A stretch of DNA of 64,000 nucleotides, taken from Mycolicibacterium komossense. Lineage in GTDB: Bacteria > Actinomycetota > Actinomycetes > Mycobacteriales > Mycobacteriaceae. The notes beneath the pieces were generated by a model, which saw only the letters and a program-made list of their open reading frames with translations, searched no databases and was not told the origin of the DNA. The DNA lies in the NCBI RefSeq assembly GCF_025822605.1, contig NZ_JACKTY010000028.1, positions 124,555-188,554 on the forward strand. Reading direction: 5' to 3'. The position numbers and the translations under genes are program-made. The stretch's first letter is position 1; each line of letters begins with the position of its first letter. Below, piece after piece: positions 27,452 through 39,611 of the stretch.

Positions 27452-28921
27452 ATGACTTCACCTGACACCCAGCCTGCCTACGAGAAGACCCTCCGGTGGT
27501 GGGACGGCTTCACCATCAGCCTGTCCATCCCGGCCGCGCTGTTCATCAGTCTCGGTTACGGCATCGGCTTCATCGGTGCGTGGACGGCGTTGGCACTGCT
27601 GGGCACTGTCGCCGTGGTGGCCTGCCTGCAAAACTACATCTACTCCGAGATGGCGGGCATGTTCAGCGACAAGGTGGGCGGCATCTCCATGTACGCCAAC
27701 CAGGGCTGGCGACGAAAGACGACACTGGCCGGCCCATTGGCCACCTACGGCTACTGGTTCGCCTGGTCGAGCTCCCTGGCCATCTACGGCCTGCAGATCG
27801 GCAGCCTGGTCCAGGCCGAATGGTTTCCCGGCCAGACGTGGACGTTCTCCACAGGCCTGGCCACGATCGGCTTCCCGCACATGGTCGCACTCGGAGTGCT
27901 GCTGCTCGGTTGGGCGCTCAATGTTCTCGGTATGCGCCCAGCAATGTGGATCATGTATGCCACCGGCATCTTGGTGCTGATCCCGCTGGTCCTGTTCGCC
28001 GCCGCCCCACTGATCAGCGGTGACTGGTCTATTTCCAACCTGCACTGGGACCTGGCGGCCAGCGGATTCCCCGGCTGGCGCACCGCGATCGCCTGGATGT
28101 TCGTCTTCGCCTGGTCGGTCTACGGCATCGAGGCGGTAGCGACATTCGTTCCGGAATTCCGAGACACCAACCGCGACACCCGGATTGCGCTGCGACTGGC
28201 CGGCATCTTCGTCATCGTCGTCTACTTGCTGGTGCCACTGGGCGTGGGCGGACTGACCAATCAGGCCGATGCCGCCGCCGACCCGGTCTCCTTTTATCTC
28301 GGCGCGTTCGAGAAGTTGATCCCTGGCTCCGCCTGGTTGATGACGGTCTGCCTGATCGCCGGCTTGCTGCTGCTCATGGTGATGACCACCGCCGACGGCG
28401 GACGCGTACTGCACGGCAGCGCGCTGGAGGGCCTGACGATCAAGCAGCTGGGCCAGCTCAACCGATTCAAGGTTCCGGGTCGGGCGATGACGCTGGACCT
28501 GGTGGTCAATGTCGTGCTCATCCTGTTCGTCGGGCAAGCACTAGCAGTGATCGTCGCCGGCATCCTGGGCTACCTGATCTGTCACGTACTCGCGTTGACC
28601 GGGTTCATCAACCTGCGCCGCGAGCAGCCCGACGCCAATCGGCCGATCAAGCTGGGCCGCCAGTGGATCTATATCGCAGGCGTGCTCGCCGCCTTCGATA
28701 CCGTGCTGGTCGCTGTCGGCGCGCTGTCGGCGCAAATCACCGGGTACGGCGGAATCAGGGAACTGTTGATCGGCGTCGTCGTCCTGTCCATCTCGGTACT
28801 GCTCTTCGCTTACCGCCAAATCGTCCAGGAAGGCAACACCTTTCAGTTCAAAGCCACTGACGAACACTCCGCTTCGCTGCAAGGCCCGAAGGAGCCGAAG
28901 ACTGAAGTGGGGGCAGCATGA
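27452..28921 (+). CDS. APC-family amino acid/amine permease
   Basis: 489 residues from ATG 27452, with AGGAGA seven bases upstream. About twelve spans; the first ones carry KTLRWWDGFTISLSIPAALFISLGYGIG in place of the GxG motif of classical amino acid permeases, and the fifth to sixth regions contain AWMFVFAWSVYGIEAVATFVPEF. This places it in the APC superfamily, with the exact substrate unknown. It is the first gene of the operon, overlapping the deacetylase gene by four bases, and presumably imports the compound that the following enzymes degrade. Confidence 0.82.
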   Translation: MTSPDTQPAYEKTLRWWDGFTISLSIPAALFISLGYGIGFIGAWTALALLGTVAVVACLQNYIYSEMAGMFSDKVGGISMYANQGWRRKTTLAGPLATYGYWFAWSSSLAIYGLQIGSLVQAEWFPGQTWTFSTGLATIGFPHMVALGVLLLGWALNVLGMRPAMWIMYATGILVLIPLVLFAAAPLISGDWSISNLHWDLAASGFPGWRTAIAWMFVFAWSVYGIEAVATFVPEFRDTNRDTRIALRLAGIFVIVVYLLVPLGVGGLTNQADAAADPVSFYLGAFEKLIPGSAWLMTVCLIAGLLLLMVMTTADGGRVLHGSALEGLTIKQLGQLNRFKVPGRAMTLDLVVNVVLILFVGQALAVIVAGILGYLICHVLALTGFINLRREQPDANRPIKLGRQWIYIAGVLAAFDTVLVAVGALSAQITGYGGIRELLIGVVVLSISVLLFAYRQIVQEGNTFQFKATDEHSASLQGPKEPKTEVGAA

Positions 28922-29745
28922 CCGACCAGCAGAGCACGTTTCCCGGCGGCGCATCGGCCGCAGTCTCGCTGACCTTCGACGTCGACGCCGAATCCGGCTG
29001 GCTCGGTGAAGGTGAGGAGTACGCCCGACGGCTGACCATCCTGTCCGAAGGCCGCTACGGTGTGGTCCGCGGGGTGCCAAGGATCCTGGAGTTGTTGCGC
29101 CGCTATTCGATTCCCGCGACATTCTTCGTACCCGGCTACACCGCCGAGGTTCACCCCGGTCTGGTCGAGAGCCTACTGGCAGGCGGACACGAGGTGGCCC
29201 ACCACGGCTATCTGCACTTGCGTAGCGACAAGGTCAGCGTGCAGGAGCAGACCGAGGAAATCCACCGGGGATTCGAGGCGCTGGCGAAGGCTGGTGCACC
29301 GCGGCCCGTCGGCTATCGTTCGACGTCCTGGGAGCTCACACCCGAGACCTTGGAACTCTTGGTGGACAACGATTTCCGCTACGACTCGAGCTGCATGGGC
29401 GACGACCGCCCGTACCTCGAGCGGTGGAAGCACCTTTCGATCCTGGAGATACCCGTGCACTGGTCGCTCGACGACTGGCCCAGGTTCGGCTGGAACATCG
29501 ACGGCGGCGGCAACGTCGCGGATCCGGCCGAGTTGACCCGCAGCTGGATCGCGGAGTTCGAAGCGGCCCGAAGCGAGCAGCGGCACACCAGCTTCACCAT
29601 GCACCCGGAGGTGATCGGGCGCCCCTACCGGATGGCGCAACTGGAGAAGGTCGTCGAGCACATCGCATCCTCAGATGATGTGTGGTTCGCCCGCCTCGAC
29701 GAGGTCGCCGAACACGCCGCACCGCGCTTGACCGGGCCGTCATGA
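28918..29745 (+). CDS. Polysaccharide deacetylase-family hydrolase (carbohydrate esterase 4 fold)
   Basis: 275 residues, ATG overlapping the permease stop. The family motifs are visible: TFDVDAES (general base and metal aspartates), HEVAHHGYLH (metal histidines) and VGYRSTSWELT (the active-site arginine motif). It has no signal peptide, so it works in the cytoplasm, which fits the PuuE-like branch that hydrolyses C-N bonds in small molecules rather than cell-wall sugars. Its place between a permease and a C45 hydrolase supports an amide or ring-opening step in a catabolic pathway. Confidence 0.82.
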   Translation: MTDQQSTFPGGASAAVSLTFDVDAESGWLGEGEEYARRLTILSEGRYGVVRGVPRILELLRRYSIPATFFVPGYTAEVHPGLVESLLAGGHEVAHHGYLHLRSDKVSVQEQTEEIHRGFEALAKAGAPRPVGYRSTSWELTPETLELLVDNDFRYDSSCMGDDRPYLERWKHLSILEIPVHWSLDDWPRFGWNIDGGGNVADPAELTRSWIAEFEAARSEQRHTSFTMHPEVIGRPYRMAQLEKVVEHIASSDDVWFARLDEVAEHAAPRLTGPS

Positions 29746-30803
29746 CCGTGCGGACCTTCCGCTCGTCGGCCACCGCGGCCGAGGGCCGCGGTCGAGAACT
29801 CGGCCGGGCGTTCGCGGATGAGATCACCGCCACTGTCGATGCCTACCAGCGGCTGTTCGACAGAGCAGCCGGCGCGCCCGTCGACCTCGCGCACCTCGGC
29901 GCACTGGCCGCAGAGCAGATTGCGCTCGTCTCCCCGGCGCTGGCAGCGGAGATCAGCGGTATCGCAGAGGGAGCCGGGCTGCCGATCACCTCGATCGCGG
30001 CGGTCAATGCGCGAACCGAGATCCTGGCCGCGGTTGGGGCAATCGGTGTCCACGAATGTTCGACGGCCGTCCTGCTCGGGCACGGGCAACCCGTTGCGGT
30101 TCAGGCATGGGACTGGTACGCAGACCTGGCTGACCTGTGGTTCGTGTGGGAAATCCCGCACCCCGATGGCCATGTCACGACGACACTGACCGAATACGGC
30201 ATCGTCGGCAAGATCGGTGTCAGTACCCGCGGACTCGGCGTACTTTTCAACATCCTCCACCACGGGTCCGACGGTGCAGGAATCGGTGCGCCGGTGCACG
30301 TCCTGGCCCGCGCCGTGCTCGATGATGCGCAGGATCTGAACCAGGCGCTGGTGCGCCTCTCGACGGCACCGGTGTCAGCATCATCGTCGTTGACACTGAT
30401 CGCGGCGTCGAACGGCGAGAGTGCGGCGGTCAGCGTGGAGTGCAACCCTGGCGGCGTCGGCTACGCGCTTCCCGATGACGGCGGACTGTTGTTGCACACC
30501 AACCACTTTCTGAGCACGCCGGCCGCGTTCCACGACACCGAGTTACGCACCGGACCGGACACCGTACTGCGCTATGACACCCTGCGCCGCCGGTTGGCCG
30601 GCCGCGCAGACCTGGACGTGAGCGACGTTGTCAGCGCAATGAACTCGCACCTGCTCGGCGGCGGTGCGCTGTGCTGCCATGCCGACCCGGCGCTGCCCGC
30701 CGCTGCGCAATTCCAGACTCTGGCCACCGTCGCCCTCGATGTCGTGGGCGGCACCCTTACCGCACACGACGGTGGCCCGTGCACGTTCCCTCGTAATACC
30801 TAG
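29742..30803 (+). CDS. C45 family autoproteolytic acyltransferase/amide hydrolase
   Basis: 353 residues from ATG 29742, overlapping the deacetylase stop. The sequence matches the acyl-CoA:6-aminopenicillanate acyltransferase family: an N-terminal part with GRAFADEI and EISGIAEGAGLP, and the conserved HECST containing the likely nucleophile Cys106, which would become N-terminal after self-cleavage. AWDWYADLADLW and HTNHFLS are further family motifs. Such enzymes hydrolyse or transfer N-acyl groups. In this operon cleavage of an N-acyl amino compound is the natural guess. Confidence 0.78.
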   Translation: MTVRTFRSSATAAEGRGRELGRAFADEITATVDAYQRLFDRAAGAPVDLAHLGALAAEQIALVSPALAAEISGIAEGAGLPITSIAAVNARTEILAAVGAIGVHECSTAVLLGHGQPVAVQAWDWYADLADLWFVWEIPHPDGHVTTTLTEYGIVGKIGVSTRGLGVLFNILHHGSDGAGIGAPVHVLARAVLDDAQDLNQALVRLSTAPVSASSSLTLIAASNGESAAVSVECNPGGVGYALPDDGGLLLHTNHFLSTPAAFHDTELRTGPDTVLRYDTLRRRLAGRADLDVSDVVSAMNSHLLGGGALCCHADPALPAAAQFQTLATVALDVVGGTLTAHDGGPCTFPRNT

Positions 30804-30822
30804 TTCCGCAAGGAGATTCCTC

Positions 30823-31239
30823 ATGCTCAAGCTCAAGCGTATCGACAACATGGACATCCTGACCAAGGACGTCCAGGCCCTTGTCGACTTCTATCACGGC
30901 ACGCTCGGCCTGCCGTTCTACCTGCCATACGAGGCCGAGGAAGATTGGGCGGCAATCGATTTCGGTAATTTGACGCTCTATATCTTCAAATCCGAGGTCG
31001 GTGAGCATGCGCCCCGGCGCACCGCGGTCAATCCCGACAACGCTCCCGGGATCGACTCATTCGCATTCGAGGTGGACGACCTCGACGAATCCGAGGCTTA
31101 TCTCGAAGGCAAGGTTGAATGGGTCGACGAGCGGATCGAATGGAAACACCCGAACGGAACCTGGTACCGGTACCGGCCGTTCTTCGATCCCGACGGAAAC
31201 ATGCTGTACATCACCGAGCCGCACTCGTCGGACACCTGA
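30823..31239 (+). CDS. VOC-family (glyoxalase/dioxygenase fold) protein
   Basis: 138 residues from ATG 30823 with AAGGAG upstream. One vicinal-oxygen-chelate unit pair: NMDILTKDVQALVDFYHGTLGLPF and the second half SFAFEVDDLDESEAYL, ending FFDPDGNMLYITEP with the metal glutamate. Candidate metal ligands are the first-half histidine/glutamate region and the final glutamate. It could act as a dioxygenase, an isomerase or a binding protein. It begins 19 bases after the C45 gene and one base before the SDR gene, in the same operon. Confidence 0.8.
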   Translation: MLKLKRIDNMDILTKDVQALVDFYHGTLGLPFYLPYEAEEDWAAIDFGNLTLYIFKSEVGEHAPRRTAVNPDNAPGIDSFAFEVDDLDESEAYLEGKVEWVDERIEWKHPNGTWYRYRPFFDPDGNMLYITEPHSSDT

Positions 31240-31240
31240 G

Positions 31241-32005
31241 ATGAACACACTGCCCGGAAGTCGGCTCGACGGCCGCGTCGCGATCGTCACCGGTGCAGCC
31301 AGGGGCATGGGGGCAGCCCACGCCCACACGCTGGCCGCACAGGGAGCCCGTCTGGTACTCACCGATCTGGACCAGGGCGAACTCGACGCCGTCGCGAAGG
31401 AATTGCGCGAAGACAGGCACGCTGAGGTCGTCACCGTCGCCGGTGACATCACCGAACCGCAAGCATCCGCGCGGATCATCGACGCTGCCATCACAACGTG
31501 GGGTCGCCTGGATGTGCTGGTGCACAACGCCGGTCTCATGCACAATTTCACGACGCTGGCCGATACCACCTCCGACCAATTGCAGCCCTATCTGAACGTC
31601 AACGTGCTCGCTCCGTTCGACATCACCCGAGCGGCGGTGCCTCACCTGCGTCGCAGCGATGCGCCGCGAGTCATCTTCATCTCATCGCAGTGGGGCCAGG
31701 TGCCGGACGGGCACTCCTACGGCTACATGGTGTCCAAAGCCGCTCAACTCGGGCTGATGAAAGCACTGGCCCAGGAATTGGTCACCGACGGGATCCTGGT
31801 CAACGCCATCGCCCCCGGCGCGGTGCATACCAGGATGATCCCCGACCATTACTACGAGGCCGAGGTGGCCGCCGTCCCCCTCGGCCGGCTCGCCGAACCG
31901 AGCGAGATCGCCTCCGCTGTTGCGTTTCTGGCCTCTGACGGCGCCGGCTTCATCACCGGCCAGACGATCCCCGTTAACGGCGGCGCCTTGCTCGTCGGCA
32001 TCTGA
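31241..32005 (+). CDS. Short-chain dehydrogenase/reductase
   Basis: 254 residues. The cofactor motif is TGAARGMGAAHA, followed by LVLTDLD (an aspartate at the end of the second strand, favouring NAD), NAG, the catalytic serine in ISSQWGQ and YGYMVSKAA (YxxxK). A complete classical SDR. It starts two bases after the VOC stop. It probably oxidises an alcohol intermediate of the operon's pathway. Confidence 0.9.
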   Translation: MNTLPGSRLDGRVAIVTGAARGMGAAHAHTLAAQGARLVLTDLDQGELDAVAKELREDRHAEVVTVAGDITEPQASARIIDAAITTWGRLDVLVHNAGLMHNFTTLADTTSDQLQPYLNVNVLAPFDITRAAVPHLRRSDAPRVIFISSQWGQVPDGHSYGYMVSKAAQLGLMKALAQELVTDGILVNAIAPGAVHTRMIPDHYYEAEVAAVPLGRLAEPSEIASAVAFLASDGAGFITGQTIPVNGGALLVGI

Positions 32006-32038
32006 CCCACTTCACAGTCCATCCGAAAGGTACTAACG

Positions 32039-33079
32039 ATGACCGCCGCCGTGCTGTCCCCTACGCCCGCGAAGACCACCAAACGTGAGCTCGCCGAAGC
32101 TGCAATGCGGCGTTCGTGGTTCCCTGTCGCACGAATCGCCGACCTCGACACGCCGCAACAAGCCACCCTGCTCGGGGTGAAACTCGTTGTCTACCGGGGC
32201 CCTTCGGGTGTGGTATCGGTTCAGTCCAGGCGCTGCCCCCACCGCGGCGGCGATCTGTCCATCGGCCAGGTCCACGAGAGCTCCATCGCCTGCCCCTACC
32301 ACGGCTGGGAATTCGACAGCAGCCACGGTGGGTGCAGCCGGATCCCGTCACTCGCCGATCAGTCGAAAATCCCACCGAAGGCCGGCATCGCCACCTACCC
32401 GGCCGTCCTGAAGTACGGTCACGTATGGACGGTACTGGAGGACCCAATCACCGAAATGTACGATCTGGCCGAATGGCGGGGTATCGACCTTGAGTGGCTG
32501 GCCGCCAGCCCGATCGACTCCCCCGTCGGGGTCGGAGCCACCATCGAGAATTTTCGCGACGTCGCGCATTTCCCCTTCGTGCACCAGGTTTCGATGGGCC
32601 CAAGCCCGGAAGTGGTCGAGCCGCTGCAGGTCAACCGTGACGGGATCGACACCTGGATGGACCGCCCACTGGATGCTGGCAGTGGCGAATGGGCGAACGA
32701 CGGCAACTGCATGATGCGCTACCACTGCGTTGCCCCGGGCCTGGCGTCGATCACCTACGACTATGAGAAGCTGGGCCGCCGAGTTGTCGCCGGATTCCCG
32801 TCGCCCATCAGCTACGAACACGTCAAGATTTTCTGGGGAGTGGCCAACGAGGTCGGCTACCGAGGTGAGAGCCTCGAAGAATGCCTGCGTCTTGAGGAGA
32901 TGGTGTATCTCGAAGACGCTCCGGTGGTCAAAGACCTCGACCCGCGGGAGATCCCTTGGGATAACGAGGTTCATGAGTTCTCCGTGCCCGCCGATAGGTT
33001 CACCCTGAACTACCGGCGCTGTTTCAACGAGCTGATGGGCCGCCTGGAGGACGTGGACGATGACACCCGGAAAGCCTGA
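32039..33079 (+). CDS. Rieske non-haem iron oxygenase, VanA-like
   Basis: 346 residues. The Rieske cluster motif is CPHRGGDLS...CPYHGW (CxH-N16-CxxH) at about residues 64-85, and the C-terminal catalytic domain has an iron-site region with ENFRDVAHFPFVHQ giving the two histidines. Single-component oxygenases of this size (vanillate/aromatic demethylases and relatives) typically hydroxylate or demethylate O- or N-methyl groups. The partner reductase gene overlaps by 20 bases. Confidence 0.9.
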   Translation: MTAAVLSPTPAKTTKRELAEAAMRRSWFPVARIADLDTPQQATLLGVKLVVYRGPSGVVSVQSRRCPHRGGDLSIGQVHESSIACPYHGWEFDSSHGGCSRIPSLADQSKIPPKAGIATYPAVLKYGHVWTVLEDPITEMYDLAEWRGIDLEWLAASPIDSPVGVGATIENFRDVAHFPFVHQVSMGPSPEVVEPLQVNRDGIDTWMDRPLDAGSGEWANDGNCMMRYHCVAPGLASITYDYEKLGRRVVAGFPSPISYEHVKIFWGVANEVGYRGESLEECLRLEEMVYLEDAPVVKDLDPREIPWDNEVHEFSVPADRFTLNYRRCFNELMGRLEDVDDDTRKA

Positions 33080-34016
33080 TCTGCTGCTCCGGGTGACGGC
33101 CGCCCGCTTCGAAAGCGACGGTGTCACATCATTCGAACTGGCCGCGACCGACGGTGCGACGCTGCCGGCGTGGACTCCCGGCGCGCATATCGACATTCAT
33201 CTTCCGTCCGGAAGAGTTCGGCAGTACTCCCTGTGTGGCGATATTGCCGATCGAACCCGCTATCGCATTGCCGTGCTCGAATTGACCGGTGGCCGTGGTG
33301 GTTCCGTCGAGGCGCACCGCGAGCTGCGACCCGGTGTCGTCATCGGTGCTTCGGCCCCGCGCTCGGCGTTTGCTCTCGTCGACGCGGCACGGTACGTATT
33401 CATCGCCGGCGGAATTGGTATCACACCGTTGCTCCCGATGATCAACAGCCTGGAGCGCACCGGCACCCCGTGGGAGCTCACGTACTGCGCGCGCAGTGCG
33501 CAACACTTCTCCTTCGCCGGGGAGCTGCGCTCGCTCGGTGGCGGCAAGGTGCGCCTGCTGGCCGAGGATGTCGATGGCCGGCCTGATCTGGGCACACTGG
33601 TCGCCGATGCTGATGGCGCCGCCGTCTTCTGCTGCGGACCGGCCGGCCTGATGGATTCGTTGGCTGCGCAGATGACCGCCGCCGGTCGCGACGATGTGCA
33701 CATCGAGCGCTTCACCACAGCCAACCCGCCGTCCGGAAGCGTTGTTTCTGAACTGTTCACAGTCGAACTCGCGCGGTCTGGGCTGACGATCGACGTCGGA
33801 CGCAACCAGAGCGTGCTCGAGGCGGTCCGCTCTGCCGGAGTCGACGCTCCGGCATCGTGCGAGATGGGGATCTGCGGCACCTGCGAGACCAAGGTGCTGT
33901 CCGGTACCGTCGCCCATCGCGACGACCTGCTCACCGACGACGAGAAGCGGCAGGGATCGACAATGATGATCTGCGTGTCCCGCGCCGCGGGTCCGCGATT
34001 GGTCCTCGACCTGTAG
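33060..34016 (+). CDS. VanB/PDR-type ferredoxin reductase
   Basis: 318 residues. An FMN/FAD-binding domain (RQYSLCGD, the flavin motif), an NAD-binding domain (YVFIAGGIGITPLLPMI...FCCGPAGLMD) and a C-terminal plant-type 2Fe-2S domain (CEMGICGTC...MMICVSRA). This is the domain order of phthalate dioxygenase reductase-like partners. It passes electrons from NADH to the Rieske oxygenase encoded just before. Its stop lies two bases before the end of the convergent uvrA gene. Confidence 0.92.
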   Translation: MTPGKPDLLLRVTAARFESDGVTSFELAATDGATLPAWTPGAHIDIHLPSGRVRQYSLCGDIADRTRYRIAVLELTGGRGGSVEAHRELRPGVVIGASAPRSAFALVDAARYVFIAGGIGITPLLPMINSLERTGTPWELTYCARSAQHFSFAGELRSLGGGKVRLLAEDVDGRPDLGTLVADADGAAVFCCGPAGLMDSLAAQMTAAGRDDVHIERFTTANPPSGSVVSELFTVELARSGLTIDVGRNQSVLEAVRSAGVDAPASCEMGICGTCETKVLSGTVAHRDDLLTDDEKRQGSTMMICVSRAAGPRLVLDL

Positions 34017-34018
34017 TT

Positions 34019-36934
<2,916 letters not shown>

Positions 36935-37015
36935 CCGGCCCCTTCCACAAGCTCAATAGTGCTCATTCATGCAGTTCACAACGCCGTCAGCGACAAACCG
37001 TAGACGTCGCTATCC

Positions 37016-37038
37016 ATGCTAGGTGCCCCCACCGACAA
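37016..37038 (-). promoter_or_regulatory. PafBC-type (RecA-independent) DNA damage promoter of uvrA
   Basis: Reading the minus strand, TTGTCGGTG (37038-37030), eight bases, then TAGCAT (37021-37016) match the mycobacterial motif TTGTCRGTG-N8-TANNNT exactly. It lies about 80 bases upstream of the uvrA start. This motif marks promoters activated by PafBC after DNA damage. Confidence 0.8.
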
Positions 37039-37068
37039 GAGTTCGACGGCAGGGATAACGTGGCCACC

Positions 37069-37746
37069 ATGACTGTCGTCGACGACGAGTACACCGGCCA
37101 TGTCGAACCTGGTACTGGCGCACGTCGCGTCCTGCCCGGTGCGTCGATCGTGAAAGTGTCCGTCGGCCCGATGGATAACAACGCCTACCTGGTCACGTGT
37201 TCCCGCACCGGCGAATCGCTACTCATCGACGCCGCCAACGATGCCGACACCCTGGTCGACGTCGTCAAGCGATACGCCCCCTCAGTCTCCCTCATCGTGA
37301 CGTCGCATCAACATCAGGACCACTGGCTCGCGCTCGAGGCACTGGCCGCGGCGACCGGGGCGCCGACCGCCGCCCACGAGCTCGACGCCGGGCCGCTGCC
37401 GGTGACCCCGTCGCGGATCCTCGCCGGCGGTGACACCGTGACCGTCGGTGACCTCTCGTTCGATGTGATCCACCTGCGCGGACACACCCCGGGGTCGGTG
37501 GCGCTGGCGCTGTCCGGTGACGCGGTAGGCGGGGTGACCCAGCTGTTCACCGGCGACTGCCTGTTCCCCGGTGGTGTCGGGAAAACATGGCAACCGGGCG
37601 ATTTCGAGAAGCTGCTCGACGACGTGTCCACCAGGCTCTTCGACGTCTACGCGGACTCGACGGTGGTGTATCCGGGCCACGGGGACGACACCACGCTCGG
37701 CGCCGAGCGCCCACACCTGGCGGAATGGCGCGAACGCGGTTGGTGA
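37069..37746 (+). CDS. Metallo-beta-lactamase-fold hydrolase, Rv1637c-like
   Basis: 225 residues from ATG 37069. The metal motif is TSHQHQDHW (HxHxDH), followed by histidines in RGHTPGS and PGHGDD and the bridging aspartate in FTGDCLFPGG, so both metal sites are complete. The pattern is that of glyoxalase II-like thioester hydrolases. In M. tuberculosis the corresponding gene (Rv1637c) is divergent from uvrA exactly as here. Confidence 0.85.
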   Translation: MTVVDDEYTGHVEPGTGARRVLPGASIVKVSVGPMDNNAYLVTCSRTGESLLIDAANDADTLVDVVKRYAPSVSLIVTSHQHQDHWLALEALAAATGAPTAAHELDAGPLPVTPSRILAGGDTVTVGDLSFDVIHLRGHTPGSVALALSGDAVGGVTQLFTGDCLFPGGVGKTWQPGDFEKLLDDVSTRLFDVYADSTVVYPGHGDDTTLGAERPHLAEWRERGW

Positions 37747-37798
37747 CAGCTGTTCAACGGCGGGATAGCCGGCCACCACTTCAGTACTGTCCCTGTGC

Positions 37799-39157
37799 AT
37801 GGAGCGCGAGGCTGACGTCATCATCGTGGGGGCCGGTCTGTCAGGCCTTTACGCCGCCCGGGAACTCAAGGCGGCCGGTTACGAGCCGCTGATCCTGGAG
37901 GCCAACGATCGCACCGGCGGCCGGATCCTGACCGAATCCCCCCTCCCCGGGATCCCGCTGGAGATCGGCGCGCAGTGGATCGGTGACACCCACACCCGGA
38001 TGTTCCGGCTGGCCGCCGAACTCGGCGTCCAGACCTACCCGCAATTCGAGGCCGGGGAGACCAAATACGAGCTGTGCGGCACCGGTGTGCTGGACCAGAC
38101 CGAGTTCTACCAGCGCTTCGGTGACGACGTGGCGTCGGTCAACCGGGTGCTCGCGACGTTGGACACACTGGCGGCGACGGTGTCTGCCGAGGCTCCGTGG
38201 CTGGCACCCGAGGCAGCGCAGTGGGATGCGATCACCGCCGGTGCCTGGTACGACGCGCAGGGGCTGACGCCGATCGCCCGCACGCTGCTCGAGATCTGCA
38301 CGGTCGGAATTCTGGCTGTCCCCACCGTCGAGGTGTCCTTCCTGCATCTGCTGTTCACCATTCAGACGTGCGGGGTGGGCGCGGCGCTGTTTTCCGAGGC
38401 CGAAGGGGGCGCGCAGACCACCCGGTTCGTCGGGGGCACCGCGCAGCTCACCGACCGGCTGGCCGCGCAGCTCAGCGATCAGCTGATCTTGGACGCGCCG
38501 GTCCAGACGATCGAGCACAGTGGTGACTCCGTCACGGTGCACTGCCGTGGTGGCCGCACGTTCCGGGCCAAACGGGCGATCGTGGCGATCGCACCCACCC
38601 TGGCCTCACGCATCTTGTACGACCCGGCGCTGCCCGGCGTACGCGACCAGGTCACCCAGCGGATGCCCCACGGTTCCGCGATGAAGGCGTTCTTCATCTA
38701 CGAGGAGCCGTTTTGGCGCGAAGACGGCTTCAACGGCCAGTTCATCTCCGATGTCGGGCCGGCCCACATGTCCAACGACACCTGCATCGAGGGGCGTGAG
38801 GAAGGCGTCATCCTGGCGTTCCTCGAGGGCGCGCAAGCCCGAACGTTCCACCGGTGGGACGAGATCAAGCGTCGTGAAGCGCTGATCGCCCAAATGGTCC
38901 GTGTCTTCGGCCCCAAAGCCGCGCACCCGATCGCCTACGTCGACGGTGAGTGGACCGAACGGCCCTGGACGCGCGGCTGCTACAACGCCAACATGGGCCC
39001 GTTCGTGTGGACCACCTACGGCCATGCGCTCAGCGCGCCGATCGGACCGCTGCACTGGGCGTCGACCGATACCGCCACCCAATGGAGCGCCTACATGGAA
39101 GGTGCCGTGGAGTCCGCCGAACGCGCGGTCGGCGAAGTACTGCAGTCGTTGGCCTGA
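37799..39157 (+). CDS. Flavin monoamine oxidase-family enzyme
   Basis: 452 residues. The FAD-binding N-terminus is VIIVGAGLSGLYAARELKAAGYE, followed by EANDRTGGRI and GAQWIGDTHTRM, and the C-terminal FAD segment contains the CYNANMGP region. This is the monoamine/polyamine oxidase pattern: oxidation of a C-N bond to an imine with release of hydrogen peroxide. It sits between genes that are adjacent in M. tuberculosis (Rv1637c and Rv1636), so it is an accessory insertion. A link to the nitrogen-compound operon at 27-34 kb is possible but unproven. Confidence 0.85.
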   Translation: MEREADVIIVGAGLSGLYAARELKAAGYEPLILEANDRTGGRILTESPLPGIPLEIGAQWIGDTHTRMFRLAAELGVQTYPQFEAGETKYELCGTGVLDQTEFYQRFGDDVASVNRVLATLDTLAATVSAEAPWLAPEAAQWDAITAGAWYDAQGLTPIARTLLEICTVGILAVPTVEVSFLHLLFTIQTCGVGAALFSEAEGGAQTTRFVGGTAQLTDRLAAQLSDQLILDAPVQTIEHSGDSVTVHCRGGRTFRAKRAIVAIAPTLASRILYDPALPGVRDQVTQRMPHGSAMKAFFIYEEPFWREDGFNGQFISDVGPAHMSNDTCIEGREEGVILAFLEGAQARTFHRWDEIKRREALIAQMVRVFGPKAAHPIAYVDGEWTERPWTRGCYNANMGPFVWTTYGHALSAPIGPLHWASTDTATQWSAYMEGAVESAERAVGEVLQSLA

Positions 39158-39164
39158 ACCAGGC

Positions 39165-39611
39165 CTAACCCGTGGTGTGAACGATCAGCACGTCGGTCTT
39201 CGACCGGCGCGCGACGTTCGCGGGCACCGAGCCCAGCAGACGGCCGGCGATGGTGCTCAGGCCGACGTTGCCGACCACGAGCAGGTCAGCGTTGGACTCC
39301 TCTGCGAGTTCGACCAGTGCGTCGACAGGAGCGCCGACCACGGCCTTCTCCTCGACGTTGGTCGCTCCGGCAGCCTTGGCCCTGTCCCTGGCCTCGCGCA
39401 GGATGGCGTAGATCGGCGCGTTGCCGGAAAGCTTGTAACCCTCGTCCTTGAGTACGTCACTTGCGCGCGAATCGTCGGACGACGGGAAGTACGCGGTAGC
39501 GATGATCACCTTTGCATCCGGCCCAGAAGCGAGCGCACCCGCCCGGTCGACAGCACGCAGCGACGAGTCTGAGCCGTCGGTGCCGACGACAACGGTCTTG
39601 TAGCTGCTCAT
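39165..39611 (-). CDS. Universal stress protein, Rv1636-like
   Basis: 148 residues from ATG 39611, the conserved start MSSYKTVVVGTDGSDSS. One UspA domain with the nucleotide-binding pattern VVGNVGLSTIAGRLLGSVPANVARRS (GxxG-N9-GS). The M. tuberculosis orthologue Rv1636 binds cyclic AMP. The upstream open frame to 39773 has no family features. Confidence 0.93.
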   Translation of the reverse strand: MSSYKTVVVGTDGSDSSLRAVDRAGALASGPDAKVIIATAYFPSSDDSRASDVLKDEGYKLSGNAPIYAILREARDRAKAAGATNVEEKAVVGAPVDALVELAEESNADLLVVGNVGLSTIAGRLLGSVPANVARRSKTDVLIVHTTG

